Below, one piece after another: positions 31,956 through 41,755 of a stretch of DNA of 64,000 bases (within the stretch, counting starts at the first letter, position 1; every line of letters starts with the position of its first letter). Both the position numbers and the translations under genes were made by a program. The notes under the pieces are model-generated. The model did not search any database and was not told the origin of the DNA. It saw nothing but the letters and a program-made list of their open reading frames with translations. Source of the DNA: Methylocella sp. (GTDB taxonomy: Bacteria > Pseudomonadota > Alphaproteobacteria > Rhizobiales > Beijerinckiaceae). The stretch spans positions 1,282,501 to 1,346,500 of the forward strand of contig JBBCGG010000001.1 in the NCBI GenBank assembly GCA_037200525.1, read 5' to 3'.

Positions 31956-32975
31956 ATGTCGCTGCCTGATTTCACCATGCGTAACCTGCTCGATGCAGGC
32001 GCGCACTTCGGCCATCAGTCCCACCGCTGGAACCCGAAGATGGAGTCCTATATTTTCGGGTCCCGCAATAATATCCACATCATCGACCTCGCCCAAACGG
32101 TGCCCTTGCTGCATCAGGCGCTGAAGGCGGTGTCGGATACCGTCGCCCGCGGCGGCCGCGTGCTATTCGTCGGCACCAAGCGGCAGGCACAGGACGCGAT
32201 CGCCGAAGCGGCTCGCCGGTCGGCGCAATATTACATCAACTCCCGCTGGCTTGGCGGCATGCTGACCAATTGGAAGACGATTTCCGGCTCGATTCAGCGT
32301 CTGCGCAAGGTCGAAGAGCTGTTGAATGGCGGGGCAGTCGGCCTCACCAAGAAAGAGCGCCTGATGATGTCGCGCGAACGCGACAAGCTCGAAAAGGCGC
32401 TGGGCGGCATCAAGGAGATGGGCGGCATCCCCGACCTCATTTTCGTGATCGACTCCAACAAGGAGCAACTCGCGATCAAGGAAGCCGCGCGGCTGCATAT
32501 CCCCGTCGCCGCCATCCTCGACACGAACAGCGATCCGGACGGCATCACCTTTCCGATCCCCGGCAATGATGACGCCGGTCGCGCGATCACCCTTTATTGT
32601 GACCTTATCGCGAGAGCCGCTCTCGATGGCATTTCACGCGGTCAAGGTTCCGCTGGCATCGATTTCGGCGAAGCCGAACAGCCGCCGGCGGAGGATCTGC
32701 CCGCCGAATCCGCGCCGAGCGACGTGCTTGAGGTCCCGGTGGTGGTTTTCGAGCTTCTTACCGCTCCGCGCGGCGCGCCGGACGATCTCGTCAAATTGCC
32801 GGGCATCGGTCCGCAAATCGTCAAGAAGCTTAACGATGCGGGTATTTTCCACTTCTGGCAGATTGCCGCGATGACCCCGGCTGACGCCGCCAAGACCGAC
32901 CACGACCTCAAGCTCGGCGGCCGCATTGAGCGCGACGGCTGGGTCGATCGGGCGCGCAGCCTCGTCGTCGCCTGA
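31956..32975 (+). CDS. rpsB: 30S ribosomal protein S2
   Basis: A 339-residue protein. The conserved S2 body covers residues 1-230: [19 protein letters not shown] near 10, [12 protein letters not shown] near 97 and [21 protein letters not shown] near 190. A long C-terminal extension has an acidic linker (about 235-262) and a helix-hairpin-helix-like segment ([27 protein letters not shown]). That extension is a known feature of S2 in many alphaproteobacteria. The protein assembles on the small subunit and helps bind S1. AGAAAGAG precedes the ATG, and tsf follows on the same strand. Confidence 0.97.
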   Translation: MSLPDFTMRNLLDAGAHFGHQSHRWNPKMESYIFGSRNNIHIIDLAQTVPLLHQALKAVSDTVARGGRVLFVGTKRQAQDAIAEAARRSAQYYINSRWLGGMLTNWKTISGSIQRLRKVEELLNGGAVGLTKKERLMMSRERDKLEKALGGIKEMGGIPDLIFVIDSNKEQLAIKEAARLHIPVAAILDTNSDPDGITFPIPGNDDAGRAITLYCDLIARAALDGISRGQGSAGIDFGEAEQPPAEDLPAESAPSDVLEVPVVVFELLTAPRGAPDDLVKLPGIGPQIVKKLNDAGIFHFWQIAAMTPADAAKTDHDLKLGGRIERDGWVDRARSLVVA

Positions 32976-33092
32976 CTCGCCTTTCGGTCGGGGCCTTCCG
33001 GCCTCGACGAGGCTTTGATGAGTTGGAACAAATAGATAAGCCGCATGATCCGAAGCGATGATGCGCTAACAGGAATTGAAGGAAAACCGACT

Positions 33093-34025
33093 ATGGCGAG
33101 CGTCACGGCCGCGATGGTGAAGGATCTTCGGGAGAAGACCGGCGCCGGCATGATGGATTGCAAGAACGCTCTCAACGAGACCGACGGCGAAATCGACGCC
33201 GCGATTGATTGGCTGCGCAAGAAAGGTCTTTCGAAGGCCGCCAAGAAATCCGGCCGGATCGCGGCCGAAGGCCTCGTCGCCGTCGCTGTGCGCGGCTTTG
33301 ACGGAACCGTCATCGAACTCAATTCGGAGACGGATTTCGTCGCTCGAAACGAAGAATTTCAGGCGCTCGCCCGCACGATCGCGCTGGTCGCCGTCGAAAA
33401 AGGCCTGACCGACGTCGAGGCGATCAAGGGCACGCATTACCCCGGCGGCGGCACAGTCGCCGACGCGATCGCCAACGCCATCGCGACGATCGGAGAAAAC
33501 ATGACCTTGCGGCGCGTCGCTGCCGTGTATGTCTCCCAGGGCCTTGTCGGTCAATATGTTCATAACGCCGTCGGCGAAGGCCTCGGCAAGATCGGCGTCA
33601 TCGTCGCCCTGGAATCGACCGGCGATTCGGTCGCCCTCGCCCCGCTGGGACGCCTGATCGCCTTGCATGTGGCGGCGGCGAGCCCTCTTGCGCTTGACTC
33701 TTCGCAATTGGACCCGGCTGTCGTTCAGCGCGAAAAGACGGTGCTCGCGGACAAGAATGCCGGCAAGCCGCCGCATGTGATCGAAAAAATCGTCGAGTCG
33801 GGTCTGAAGACTTATTATAAGGAGGTTTGTCTGCTCGATCAGCCTTCGATCCATGCTGAACACGCCGGCAAGACGATCGCCCAGGTGGTGAAGGAGGCGG
33901 AAAAGACCGCCGGAGCGCCTGTGACCTTGAAGGCTTTTGTGCGCTATTCGCTCGGCGAAGGGATCGACAAGCAGGAGACTGACTTCGCCGCCGAGGTCGC
34001 CGCCGCCGCTGCCGGACAGCTCTAA
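33093..34025 (+). CDS. tsf: Elongation factor Ts
   Basis: A 310-residue protein from ATG 33093. [16 protein letters not shown] at residues 12-27 is the UBA-like and Ts signature 1. The core contains [15 protein letters not shown] (signature 2). EF-Ts exchanges GDP for GTP on EF-Tu. The frame starts at 33045, but the internal ATG matches the family N-terminus. It lies 117 bp after rpsB, the standard rpsB-tsf order, and is followed by a strong terminator. Confidence 0.97.
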   Translation: MASVTAAMVKDLREKTGAGMMDCKNALNETDGEIDAAIDWLRKKGLSKAAKKSGRIAAEGLVAVAVRGFDGTVIELNSETDFVARNEEFQALARTIALVAVEKGLTDVEAIKGTHYPGGGTVADAIANAIATIGENMTLRRVAAVYVSQGLVGQYVHNAVGEGLGKIGVIVALESTGDSVALAPLGRLIALHVAAASPLALDSSQLDPAVVQREKTVLADKNAGKPPHVIEKIVESGLKTYYKEVCLLDQPSIHAEHAGKTIAQVVKEAEKTAGAPVTLKAFVRYSLGEGIDKQETDFAAEVAAAAAGQL

Positions 34026-34058
34026 GGGCATCAACAAGACCTACGAAAACAGTCATCG

Positions 34059-34095
34059 CGGCCGCTGGCGTTTGTGCGTCGGCGGCCGTTTTTTT
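34059..34095 (+). terminator. Rho-independent terminator after tsf
   Basis: CGGCCGC (34059-34065) pairs with GCGGCCG (34082-34088) and is followed by seven Ts (34089-34095). It lies 33 bp after the tsf stop. Confidence 0.88.
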
Positions 34096-34210
34096 GTTCG
34101 GGTCGGCCGCTCGGCTGTTCAAATTTGACCGGCGTCACATTTCGAAGGAAGTTCGTCGCAGAACGCGCCAGCATTGCGTTGATTCGCGTTCCTCGTAATG
34201 GAGAACGTTC

Positions 34211-34726
34211 ATGTCGATTCGTTTTGCCGGTTCGCTGATCGTGCTTGCCGCCTCGACCTGCTTTAGCCTGGCGCTCGTTGGTCCTGGTTCGGCGCAATCC
34301 GTTCGCAAAGAGTGCAGCGAAAAATACCAAGCCGCCAAGGCGGCCGGAACATTGAACGGGCAAGCTTGGCCGCAATTTTATAGTCAGTGCGCCGCTGAAG
34401 CGAAGGGTTCTGCGGCAACGCCCGCCGCAGCGCCGGCGGCTTCCCCAGCTGCGCCCACCGCCGCTCCGGCCGCGCCTGCAGCGGCTAACCCCCTGAAACC
34501 GAAACCCGCTGCGGCCGCGCCCGCAGCGTCCGCTGCGGTCGGCTCCGCGGTGTTTCCGAGCGCGGTGTCATCGGCGTATGCAAGCGAAAAGCCGGGAAAG
34601 GCGCGCATGAAAACCTGCCTCGACCAATATAACGCCAACAAAGCCACCAACGGCAACGGCGGCCTGAAATGGATTCAAAAGGGCGGCGGCTATTACAGCC
34701 AATGCAATGCTCGCCTTAAAGTCTGA
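34211..34726 (+). CDS. Exported Ala/Pro-rich protein with two Cys-bounded repeats
   Basis: A 171-residue protein. Residues 1-29 are a signal peptide ending in GSAQ. Two related motifs flank a low-complexity middle. One is at residues 34-61 (CSEKYQAAKAAGTLNG to YSQC) and the other at 136-167 (CLDQYNANKATNGNGG to YSQCNARLK). Between them lies an Ala/Pro spacer of about 70 residues. Each motif begins and ends with Cys, so each could close a disulfide loop in the periplasm. The repeat type is seen in rhizobial exported proteins of unknown function. Base composition of the spacer is repetitive GCC/GCG codons. Confidence 0.65.
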   Translation: MSIRFAGSLIVLAASTCFSLALVGPGSAQSVRKECSEKYQAAKAAGTLNGQAWPQFYSQCAAEAKGSAATPAAAPAASPAAPTAAPAAPAAANPLKPKPAAAAPAASAAVGSAVFPSAVSSAYASEKPGKARMKTCLDQYNANKATNGNGGLKWIQKGGGYYSQCNARLKV

Positions 34727-34765
34727 CGGTGGAGCTTTTTCTCGCTCAATCATGCTCGCGGGATT

Positions 34766-35329
34766 CTAAACATAAGCGTATGCGGCCAACGCCGCGCCAA
34801 TGAGTCCGAGCGCGATCGAGCTATACCAGGGCCAGCGGCGGCCGCGCATGATGATCGAAATCGTCGCGACCGCTATGGAGACGTGAAGAAAAGTTACGCC
34901 GCCGGTCAAGGTATGGTGGCGGCGTTCATGATTTTCGCTGTCGCGCAACTTGGCGTCGGTTTCGCGTTCAAGCGCCTCGCCTTTGGCGAACAGCTCTTTT
35001 TCGTCGGCGGCGAAGCGTTGCGACTGCGCTTTGAAATCCTGTTCCGCCGATCCCCCATTCGCGGCGGCGATTTCATACATATTCTTCTTGATGCTTTTCG
35101 CCTGATAGAAATTCCAATTATCCGTCGCTTTGTTTTGCACGAGCACGGCGGCGTTCTTGTCGCCGATGGCCGCGGCCGTCTCGATCGTCTCCAGACTGCC
35201 GACGGTCGCGGCGATGACGGCGAGAACGGCGATCGTGATCGACACCTGCGTCAGAAACGAATCATCAAGATGCGCGACATGTTCGGCGTGTTCGGCGTTT
35301 TCGAAAGGCTCGGTCGGGGAGTCGGTCAT
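34766..35329 (-). CDS. DUF4337 membrane protein
   Basis: A 187-residue protein with a membrane helix near residues 28-46, a central helical region (NKATDNWNFYQAKSIKKNMYEIAA, read in two parts) and two membrane helices at about 140-187. This is the DUF4337 layout. Function is unknown. It converges with the exported-protein gene before it (39-bp gap) and is divergent from the pcm-like gene. Confidence 0.8.
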   Translation of the reverse strand: MTDSPTEPFENAEHAEHVAHLDDSFLTQVSITIAVLAVIAATVGSLETIETAAAIGDKNAAVLVQNKATDNWNFYQAKSIKKNMYEIAAANGGSAEQDFKAQSQRFAADEKELFAKGEALERETDAKLRDSENHERRHHTLTGGVTFLHVSIAVATISIIMRGRRWPWYSSIALGLIGAALAAYAYV

Positions 35330-35532
35330 AGGCTTGAGGTCCTTGGTAAGATTCAGCTCTTAGACCATTTTTGGCATGGCGGAGAACGGCTTGGTCGGCG
35401 AAAAAGCCACAACTTTGGCAATTCGCGCCGAGGCCGGGCTCGATCGAATGGACAGAACGCGCCGCTCGACTTATAAATTGCTGCGATGCAGGAAGGCTCG
35501 GAAGCGTCATTCCACAAGGATTTCAAAGACCC

Positions 35533-36237
35533 ATGCAGGATATGAACGTCGCCGATCCTTCGCCTGATTCGGCGTTTTCCCGTCGGACGATGGTCGATCG
35601 GCAGATCAAGACTTTCGACGTGACGGATGCGGCATTGTTGGCGCGCATGCTCGAGGTGCCCCGCGAGCGTTTTTTGCCAGCGGATCTCGCGCCTTTGGCT
35701 TATTCCGACGCCTGTTTGCAAGTGTCCCGGGGGGAGCCCGGCGCGAGGCCAAGAACCCTATTGGCGCCGCTTGTTCTAGCGCGCCTCATTCAAGGCGGCA
35801 GGGTGCTTGCGAGCGACAAAGCGCTCGTTGTCGCGGCTGGGACCGGCTATTCGACCGCGCTTCTTTCCGGTCTTGCGCACGAGGTCGTCGCCGTCGAGTC
35901 CGACCCGGCTTTGTTTGAGCAGACCCGAATGAATCTTAACGCCTTTGGCCTGACCTACGTGCGGACGATCCTCGCTCCGCTTGCGGCCGGGGCGCCGAAT
36001 GACGCTCCCTTCGACGTAATTTTGGTTGATGGCGGAGTCGAAGCCAATCTTGAGCCGTTGTTCGCGCAACTGAAAGACGGCGGCCGCTTGCTCGCGGTCC
36101 GGCGGCTGCCTGATGGGATGGGCAAGGCCGTGCGTTATGATAAGGCGGACGGTGCAATGGGCTATCGCGTTCTTTTTGATGCCGCTGCTCCCGTGCTCGA
36201 TGCGTTTCATCCGGCTCAGGAATTCACGTTTGCTTGA
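35533..36237 (+). CDS. Protein-L-isoaspartate O-methyltransferase family protein
   Basis: A 234-residue protein from ATG 35533; a second ATG three codons later (35542) is also possible. MVDRQIKTFDVTD near residue 20 and VPRERFLP near 45 are PCMT N-terminal motifs. LVVAAGTGYSTALL near 97 is the SAM-binding motif I, and FDVILVDGGVE near 160 follows. True PCMTs have a GTGSGY motif I and an active-site Ser region. Here the loop reads AGTGYS, and the alphaproteobacterial group of this kind is of uncertain substrate. It sits just before tolC-like on the same strand, a common order in alphaproteobacteria. Confidence 0.8.
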   Translation: MQDMNVADPSPDSAFSRRTMVDRQIKTFDVTDAALLARMLEVPRERFLPADLAPLAYSDACLQVSRGEPGARPRTLLAPLVLARLIQGGRVLASDKALVVAAGTGYSTALLSGLAHEVVAVESDPALFEQTRMNLNAFGLTYVRTILAPLAAGAPNDAPFDVILVDGGVEANLEPLFAQLKDGGRLLAVRRLPDGMGKAVRYDKADGAMGYRVLFDAAAPVLDAFHPAQEFTFA

Positions 36238-36603
36238 CTCGAAGGAAACCGCGTTCCGCCGGCCCATTTTCCTTGTTAGTTTATGTTACGTTTTGGCTTC
36301 AATGATCGCGTATGGACTACTGAAACGGGTGAATAGCCGTCACGAACTACCGACTCGGATAGAAGACGATCGTCATTTCTTCTCCATGATTCCGGTGAAA
36401 CTTAGCGGCCTCGCCAGTCGAAGATCTTGGCTTAAAGCCACGCTTCAGCCGAGGCGCGATGGAAGGCTGGGACAATCAATCCCGACGGGCGACTCGGTGG
36501 GGAGCCTCATGGCGAGGCGCCAAGATTGGGACATAAGGGTTTGCTTCATGGGTCGCATTGCGCCGCTTCGTTTCGCTTCAATGTCAATTTGCGGCTTTCG
36601 CTC
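36238..36603. other. 366-bp intergenic region, no gene recognised
   Basis: Open frames here overlap neighbouring genes or lack any family resemblance. The region should include the promoter of the tolC-like gene, but I see no clear operator or hairpin. Confidence 0.4.
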
Positions 36604-38007
36604 ATGAAATTATCGGACGCCCTCTTCATCGGATGCGTTGCCGGATGTTTGGCGCTGCCCTCGCTGGGCCAGGCGGAAACCATGTCGGGCGCCCTGGTGC
36701 GCGCCTATATCGGCAATCCGGATTTGAACCAGCAGCGCGCCGGGGTGCGGGCGCAAGACGAGAATTTGCCGCGCGCGACCTCCACCTGGAGGCCGACCGC
36801 CACAGCCAACTTGTCGAGCGGCTATAATTATCTCGAAAGCATCGATAGCACTTCCGCTGCTTCGGGTCTGGCGGCGGCCGCCAGCCGCTTCCGATCTGGG
36901 TCGGCGCCGACAAGTCTCGGACTGACCGTCAGCCAAACTATCTATAACGGCAATCGCACGTTGAACGGAGTTCGGCAGGCGGAATCCAATATTTTTGGCG
37001 CGCGCGAGAATCTGCGCAACACCGAGCTGGACACGCTGCAGAACGGCGCGACGGCCTATATGAATGTTTTGCGCGATATCGCCATTCTGGATTTGCGCAA
37101 GAATAACATCACGGTTCTCGAAGAACAGCTGCGTCAGACCCGCGATCGCTTCAACGTCGGCGAAGTGACGCGGACGGACGTCGCGCAGGCCGAATCGAGC
37201 CTTGCCAGCGCACGCTCGGATTATTTTACCGCGCAAGCCAATCTGCAAAACAGCGTCGCCAATTATCGTCAGATCATCGGCGTCGAGCCGACGCATCTCG
37301 AGCCGGCGCGCACCATCGAGAATCTTCTGCCGCGCGACATGAATAGCGCGGTCGAAATGGCTCTCGCCGAACACCCAGCGGTTCAGGCGGCGTTCCATGC
37401 CGTCGACGCCGCCGCATTGCAAGTCAAATTGGTGGAAGGCGAACTTTTGCCGACCGCCTCCGTAGCCGGCAACGTTCAGCAAAATTACGCCTTCCAAGGC
37501 ATTCCGCACGAGAGGGTGTTCAACGGCTCGATCATGGCCCAGATCAGCGTGCCGATCTATGAAGGCGGCGAAGTCTATGCCCGAGCGCGTCAGGCCAAGG
37601 AAACGCTCGCTCAGGCGCGCCTGCAGGCCGATCTTCAGCGCGATATGGTGCGCGCCGGGGTCGTCTCCACATGGGGCCAACTCGATACCGCGCGCGCCGT
37701 CATTCAATCGTCCAAGGCGGCCGTCAAAGCCGCGGAGATTGCGCTCGAAGGCATCCGCGAAGAGGCGAAGGTCGGTCAGCGCACGACATTCGACGTGCTG
37801 TTCCAGCAGCAAGCTTTGCTCAATACTCGGGTCGCTCTCGTGACCGCTCAGCGTGACCGGGTTGTCGCCTCCTATGCTGTGATGGCCTCGATCGGCCGTC
37901 TTTCGGCCGCCAACCTCAACCTGAGCGTCGCCGAATATGACCCGACCATACATTTTGAACAGGTCAAGGATAAGTGGATCGGTCTTAGGACGCCGGATGG
38001 TCGCTAG
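36604..38007 (+). CDS. tolC: TolC-family outer membrane efflux/secretion protein
   Basis: A 467-residue protein from ATG 36604. Residues 1-22 are a signal peptide (ending GQAET). The rest has the paired OEP repeats of TolC: a first half around QTIYNGNRTLNGVRQAES and a second around ISVPIYEGGEVYARARQAKE. Long helices with heptad-like patterns lie at about 140-220 and 350-430. It forms a trimeric outer-membrane duct for tripartite pumps or type I secretion. No pump partner genes are in the window. The symbol is by family; function in a specific export path is unknown. Confidence 0.88.
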   Translation: MKLSDALFIGCVAGCLALPSLGQAETMSGALVRAYIGNPDLNQQRAGVRAQDENLPRATSTWRPTATANLSSGYNYLESIDSTSAASGLAAAASRFRSGSAPTSLGLTVSQTIYNGNRTLNGVRQAESNIFGARENLRNTELDTLQNGATAYMNVLRDIAILDLRKNNITVLEEQLRQTRDRFNVGEVTRTDVAQAESSLASARSDYFTAQANLQNSVANYRQIIGVEPTHLEPARTIENLLPRDMNSAVEMALAEHPAVQAAFHAVDAAALQVKLVEGELLPTASVAGNVQQNYAFQGIPHERVFNGSIMAQISVPIYEGGEVYARARQAKETLAQARLQADLQRDMVRAGVVSTWGQLDTARAVIQSSKAAVKAAEIALEGIREEAKVGQRTTFDVLFQQQALLNTRVALVTAQRDRVVASYAVMASIGRLSAANLNLSVAEYDPTIHFEQVKDKWIGLRTPDGR

Positions 38008-38308
38008 AGTCTGATTGCTTCGAATTGAAGCCATCTCGCTCTTGCGTATGTGTTCGGCGCTTGGTCCGATTCGAAAAAGCGGGAAACTCTTGCTCGGCCA
38101 TGCTTTAGCTCGAAACGCTCGGAGCTGCGCTCGGTCTGTGAGCTGCGCATAGTTCGGCTTGCCAGCGCTGACGCGCTCGGACTAACGTAGGGTGGCGAAT
38201 CTGCAGCTATTGGCGGCGGTCTAAGTTGTTTGCGATTTGCTAAATCGATTCATTCCCAGATGCGCGCCGGCGCGGTCGGCGCATCTCGTTTCGAAAGCAT
38301 TAGAGGCC
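38008..38308. other. 301-bp intergenic region, no gene recognised
   Basis: I see no supported coding sequence, hairpin with T-run or recognisable operator between the tolC-like gene and the DUF2497 gene. Confidence 0.35.
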
Positions 38309-38833
38309 ATGAGCGCAGTCAACCCCATTCCGACGACCAGCGAATTAAGCGATGCAAAACCGCGAGAGCCGTCGATGGAGGAGATCCTCGCCTCGATCCG
38401 GCGCATTATCGCGGATGATCAGGCGCTATTTAGCGACCACGGCGGTTCGCGCGCCGACGCGCGGCAAATGCTTGATCCTGAACTTGAAGAGCCGGATTTT
38501 GGCGCCGTCCCAGCCTATGGGCTGAGGCAGGACGTGGAGGGAGAGGCTCTCTCTCTCAATCATCCCGAAGCCGCGTCCCAAACTTCGGCGAAGCGCCTGA
38601 ACGGCGTCCATCAATCCGCGCCGCGGCTCGTTTCGAGCGCGACGGAAGCATCCATCGCTTCGGCGTTCCATGCCCTCGTCGCCAGCCGGTTCGCACAGAA
38701 TAGCGACGCCATTCTGGCGCTGACCCGGGATGCTTTGCGCCCCATGCTCGAAACATGGCTGGACGAGAATTTGCCGGCCCTCGTCGAGCGTCTCGTCCGC
38801 GCCGAGATTGAGCGGATCGCTTTGGGCGACTAA
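38309..38833 (+). CDS. DUF2497 / PopZ-like polar organising protein
   Basis: A 174-residue protein from ATG 38309. The N-terminus carries EPSMEEILASIRRIIADD (residues 22-39), and the C-terminus carries LRPMLETWLDENLPALVERL followed by VRAEIERIA. A variable acidic middle lies between. These two ends are the hallmark of PopZ and the wider DUF2497 family. In Caulobacter the N-terminal helix binds clients such as ParB and the C-terminal helices polymerise at the pole. Its place directly before valS is a conserved alphaproteobacterial order. Confidence 0.82.
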   Translation: MSAVNPIPTTSELSDAKPREPSMEEILASIRRIIADDQALFSDHGGSRADARQMLDPELEEPDFGAVPAYGLRQDVEGEALSLNHPEAASQTSAKRLNGVHQSAPRLVSSATEASIASAFHALVASRFAQNSDAILALTRDALRPMLETWLDENLPALVERLVRAEIERIALGD

Positions 38834-38978
38834 AGAATAAGGCGGCCAGCGGCTTTTCTCGCTCGGCGCTTGCCTTTTCCTCCCGCGTTTGCAATCGCTT
38901 GCTGCATGTGCAGCGCGTGGCGCGGGCCCGCAGCGTTCGCGCCCCAGCGCACGAACGATTTAGAAGAAAAATGATCTC

Positions 38979-41687
38979 ATGATGGAAAAGACTTTCGATC
39001 CCCAAACGGTCGAAGGCCGTATCGCAGCCGTTTGGCGAGATGCGGAGGCATTTAAGGCCGGTCGTCCGGATCGCATCGGCGCCGAACCCTATGCGATCGT
39101 CATTCCGCCGCCGAACGTCACTGGCGCGTTGCACATGGGGCACGCGCTCAACACGACTTTGCAGGATATTTTGTGCCGCTTCGAGCGCATGCGCGGCAAG
39201 GACGTGCTTTGGCAGCCGGGTACCGACCACGCCGGCATAGCGACGCAAATGGTCGTCGAGCGCCAATTGATGGAGCGTCAGGAGCCTGGCCGGCGCGAAA
39301 TGGGCCGCGAAAAATTTCTCGCGCGCGTGTGGGAGTGGAAAGCCGAATCCGGCGGGGCGATCGTCAACCAGTTGCAGCGTCTCGGCGCTTCCTGCGATTG
39401 GTCGCGCGAACGCTTTACCATGGACGAAGGTCTGTCTCGTGCGGTCGTCAAGGTATTCGTACAGCTCTACAAGGAAGGGCTGATTTATAAGGACAAGCGC
39501 CTCGTCAACTGGGACCCGCGGCTTTTGACGGCGATCTCGGACCTCGAGGTGGTCCAGGTCGAGACCAAAGGTCATCTCTGGCATTTCAAATATCCGGTCG
39601 TCGATGACGCCGGCCAGGAGACCGGCGAATTCATCGTCGTCGCGACAACGCGGCCGGAAACCATGCTGGGCGACGCCGCTGTGGCGGTCAATCCGAAGGA
39701 TGAGCGCTATTTGCATCTGCACGGCAAACGCGTGCGGCTGCCGCTTGTCGGCCGTCTGATCCCGATCGTCGCGGACGATTATTCCGATCCCGAAAAAGGC
39801 ACCGGCGCGGTGAAGATCACCCCCGCGCATGATTTCAACGATTTCGAGGTCGGGCGGCGGCACGGGCTGCCGTTGATCAATATTTTCGACGCCGAAGCGA
39901 ATCTGATCTTGCGCGGAAACGACGCCTTCCACGCCGGAGCCAATCCCATTGCGGGGCTCGATGAGCTGCATGGCCTGTCGCGCGAACGCGCGCGCAAGAA
40001 AATCGTCGAATTAATGGAGGAGCGGGAACTGCTCGAAAGGATCGAGCCGCATCCGCATATGGTTCCGCATGGCGACCGCTCCGGCGTCATTGTCGAGCCC
40101 TGGCTGACCGATCAATGGTATGTCGACGCCAAGACATTGGCGCAGCCGGCCCTCGCAGCGGTGCGCGAGGGCAAGACCCGTTTCGTTCCCGAGAATTGGG
40201 AAAAGACCTATTTTCAATGGCTGGAGAATATCCAGCCCTGGTGCATCTCCCGCCAACTCTGGTGGGGCCATCAGATTCCAGCTTGGTATGGGCCGGACGG
40301 GAAAGTTTTCGTCGAAGCTTCGGAAGGCGAGGCGGCGGCGGCGGCGCGCGCTCATTACGGCGTTGAGACGCCATTGACGCGCGACGAAGACGTCCTCGAC
40401 ACTTGGTTTTCGTCCGGACTCTGGCCATTCTCAACCCTCGGCTGGCCTGACGAAAGCCCGGAACTGAAGCGCTATTATCCGACCAATGTCCTCGTCACGG
40501 GCTTCGACATCATCTTCTTCTGGGTGGCGCGGATGATGATGATGGGCGTGCATTTCATGGGCGAGATCCCGTTCCGCGACGTCTACATCCACGCGCTCGT
40601 CCGTGACGAGAAGGGCGCGAAAATGTCGAAGTCCAAGGGCAATGTGATCGACCCTCTGAACCTCATCGAGCAATACGGCGCGGATTCTCTGCGCTTCACT
40701 TTGGCCGCGATGGCGGCGCAGGGACGCGACCTAAAGCTTTCGACGCAAAGGGTCGAAGGCTACCGCAATTTCGCGACCAAGATCTGGAATGCGGCGCGCT
40801 TTGCCGAGATGAATGAGTGCGTCCGGGTTGCAGGCTTCGATCCGGCGTCCGTGACGATCACCCTCAACAGCTGGATCATAGGGGAGGCCGCGAAGGCCGT
40901 CGCCGAGGTGACCGGCGCGATCAAAACCTACCGTTTCAACGACGCCGCCAACGCCGCCTATCGTTTCGTCTGGAATATTTTCTGCGACTGGTATCTCGAA
41001 CTCGCAAAGCCTCTGCTCCAAGGCGCCGATGGCCCTAGCAAGGACGAGACGCGAGCGGCGACCGCTTTCGTTCTCGACGAGATCATTAAATTGCTGCACC
41101 CCTTCATGCCCTTCCTCACCGAAGAGCTTTGGGCGATCAAGGCCACGGCTGAGCTGCCGCGATCGAGCGTTTTGGCGCTGGCCCCATGGCCGCAGCTGGA
41201 TGGTTTTGAGAATGCCGCCGCCGAGGCAGAGATCGGCTGGCTCGTGGAGCTCGTTTCGGAGGTGCGCTCGGTGCGTTCGGAAATGAACGTTCCCGCAGCA
41301 GCGCAGATTCCCTTGGTGCTGGTCGGCGCCGACGAACAGGTTTCCGCGCGGGCGAGAAACGGGGACGATACGCTGAAACGGCTGGCGCGGCTGTCAGACA
41401 TATCATTTGCCGCCGAGTCGCCGGAAAAATCCGTCCAGATTATCGTGCGCGGCACGGTGGCGGCTCTGCCGCTGCAAGGGATCATCGATTTCGACGCGGA
41501 AAAAGTCAGGTTGGCCAAGGAAATCGGCAAACTGCTGGCCGACGCCAAAAAAATCGAGGCTAAGCTCGGCAACGCCGATTTTGTAGCCAGGGCGCCGGAA
41601 GAAGTGGTCGAGGAAAACCGCGAAAGACTGGTGGAGGCGCAGGCGAGAGCGGCGAAGCTGGATGCGGCGCTGAAGCGGCTTGGCTAG
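38979..41687 (+). CDS. valS: Valine--tRNA ligase
   Basis: A 902-residue class I synthetase. PPPNVTGALHMGHALN near residue 45 contains the HIGH-type motif (HMGH), and KMSKSKGNVIDP near 548 is the KMSKS loop. The editing domain (about 190-340) has TTRPETMLGD. The anticodon-binding domain is at 610-760, and a C-terminal coiled coil is at about 835-902. It charges tRNA-Val. The tandem start MM leaves a choice of one codon. Confidence 0.97.
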   Translation: MMEKTFDPQTVEGRIAAVWRDAEAFKAGRPDRIGAEPYAIVIPPPNVTGALHMGHALNTTLQDILCRFERMRGKDVLWQPGTDHAGIATQMVVERQLMERQEPGRREMGREKFLARVWEWKAESGGAIVNQLQRLGASCDWSRERFTMDEGLSRAVVKVFVQLYKEGLIYKDKRLVNWDPRLLTAISDLEVVQVETKGHLWHFKYPVVDDAGQETGEFIVVATTRPETMLGDAAVAVNPKDERYLHLHGKRVRLPLVGRLIPIVADDYSDPEKGTGAVKITPAHDFNDFEVGRRHGLPLINIFDAEANLILRGNDAFHAGANPIAGLDELHGLSRERARKKIVELMEERELLERIEPHPHMVPHGDRSGVIVEPWLTDQWYVDAKTLAQPALAAVREGKTRFVPENWEKTYFQWLENIQPWCISRQLWWGHQIPAWYGPDGKVFVEASEGEAAAAARAHYGVETPLTRDEDVLDTWFSSGLWPFSTLGWPDESPELKRYYPTNVLVTGFDIIFFWVARMMMMGVHFMGEIPFRDVYIHALVRDEKGAKMSKSKGNVIDPLNLIEQYGADSLRFTLAAMAAQGRDLKLSTQRVEGYRNFATKIWNAARFAEMNECVRVAGFDPASVTITLNSWIIGEAAKAVAEVTGAIKTYRFNDAANAAYRFVWNIFCDWYLELAKPLLQGADGPSKDETRAATAFVLDEIIKLLHPFMPFLTEELWAIKATAELPRSSVLALAPWPQLDGFENAAAEAEIGWLVELVSEVRSVRSEMNVPAAAQIPLVLVGADEQVSARARNGDDTLKRLARLSDISFAAESPEKSVQIIVRGTVAALPLQGIIDFDAEKVRLAKEIGKLLADAKKIEAKLGNADFVARAPEEVVEENRERLVEAQARAAKLDAALKRLG

Positions 41688-41755
41688 GCGAAATGCGTCT
41701 GTTTTCGCGTCCGTAGTGGCGGCCGTGCAGAGCCATTCGTCGCTTGCCTCATGGG

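Noticed and set aside
36610-38034. A 474-codon open frame antisense to the tolC-like gene
   Set aside because: GC-rich codon bias leaves long open antisense frames. The plus strand has a signal peptide and TolC repeats, the minus strand nothing recognisable.
38556-39971. A 471-codon open frame antisense to popZ-like and valS
   Set aside because: It spans the boundary of two well-supported genes and has no family resemblance.
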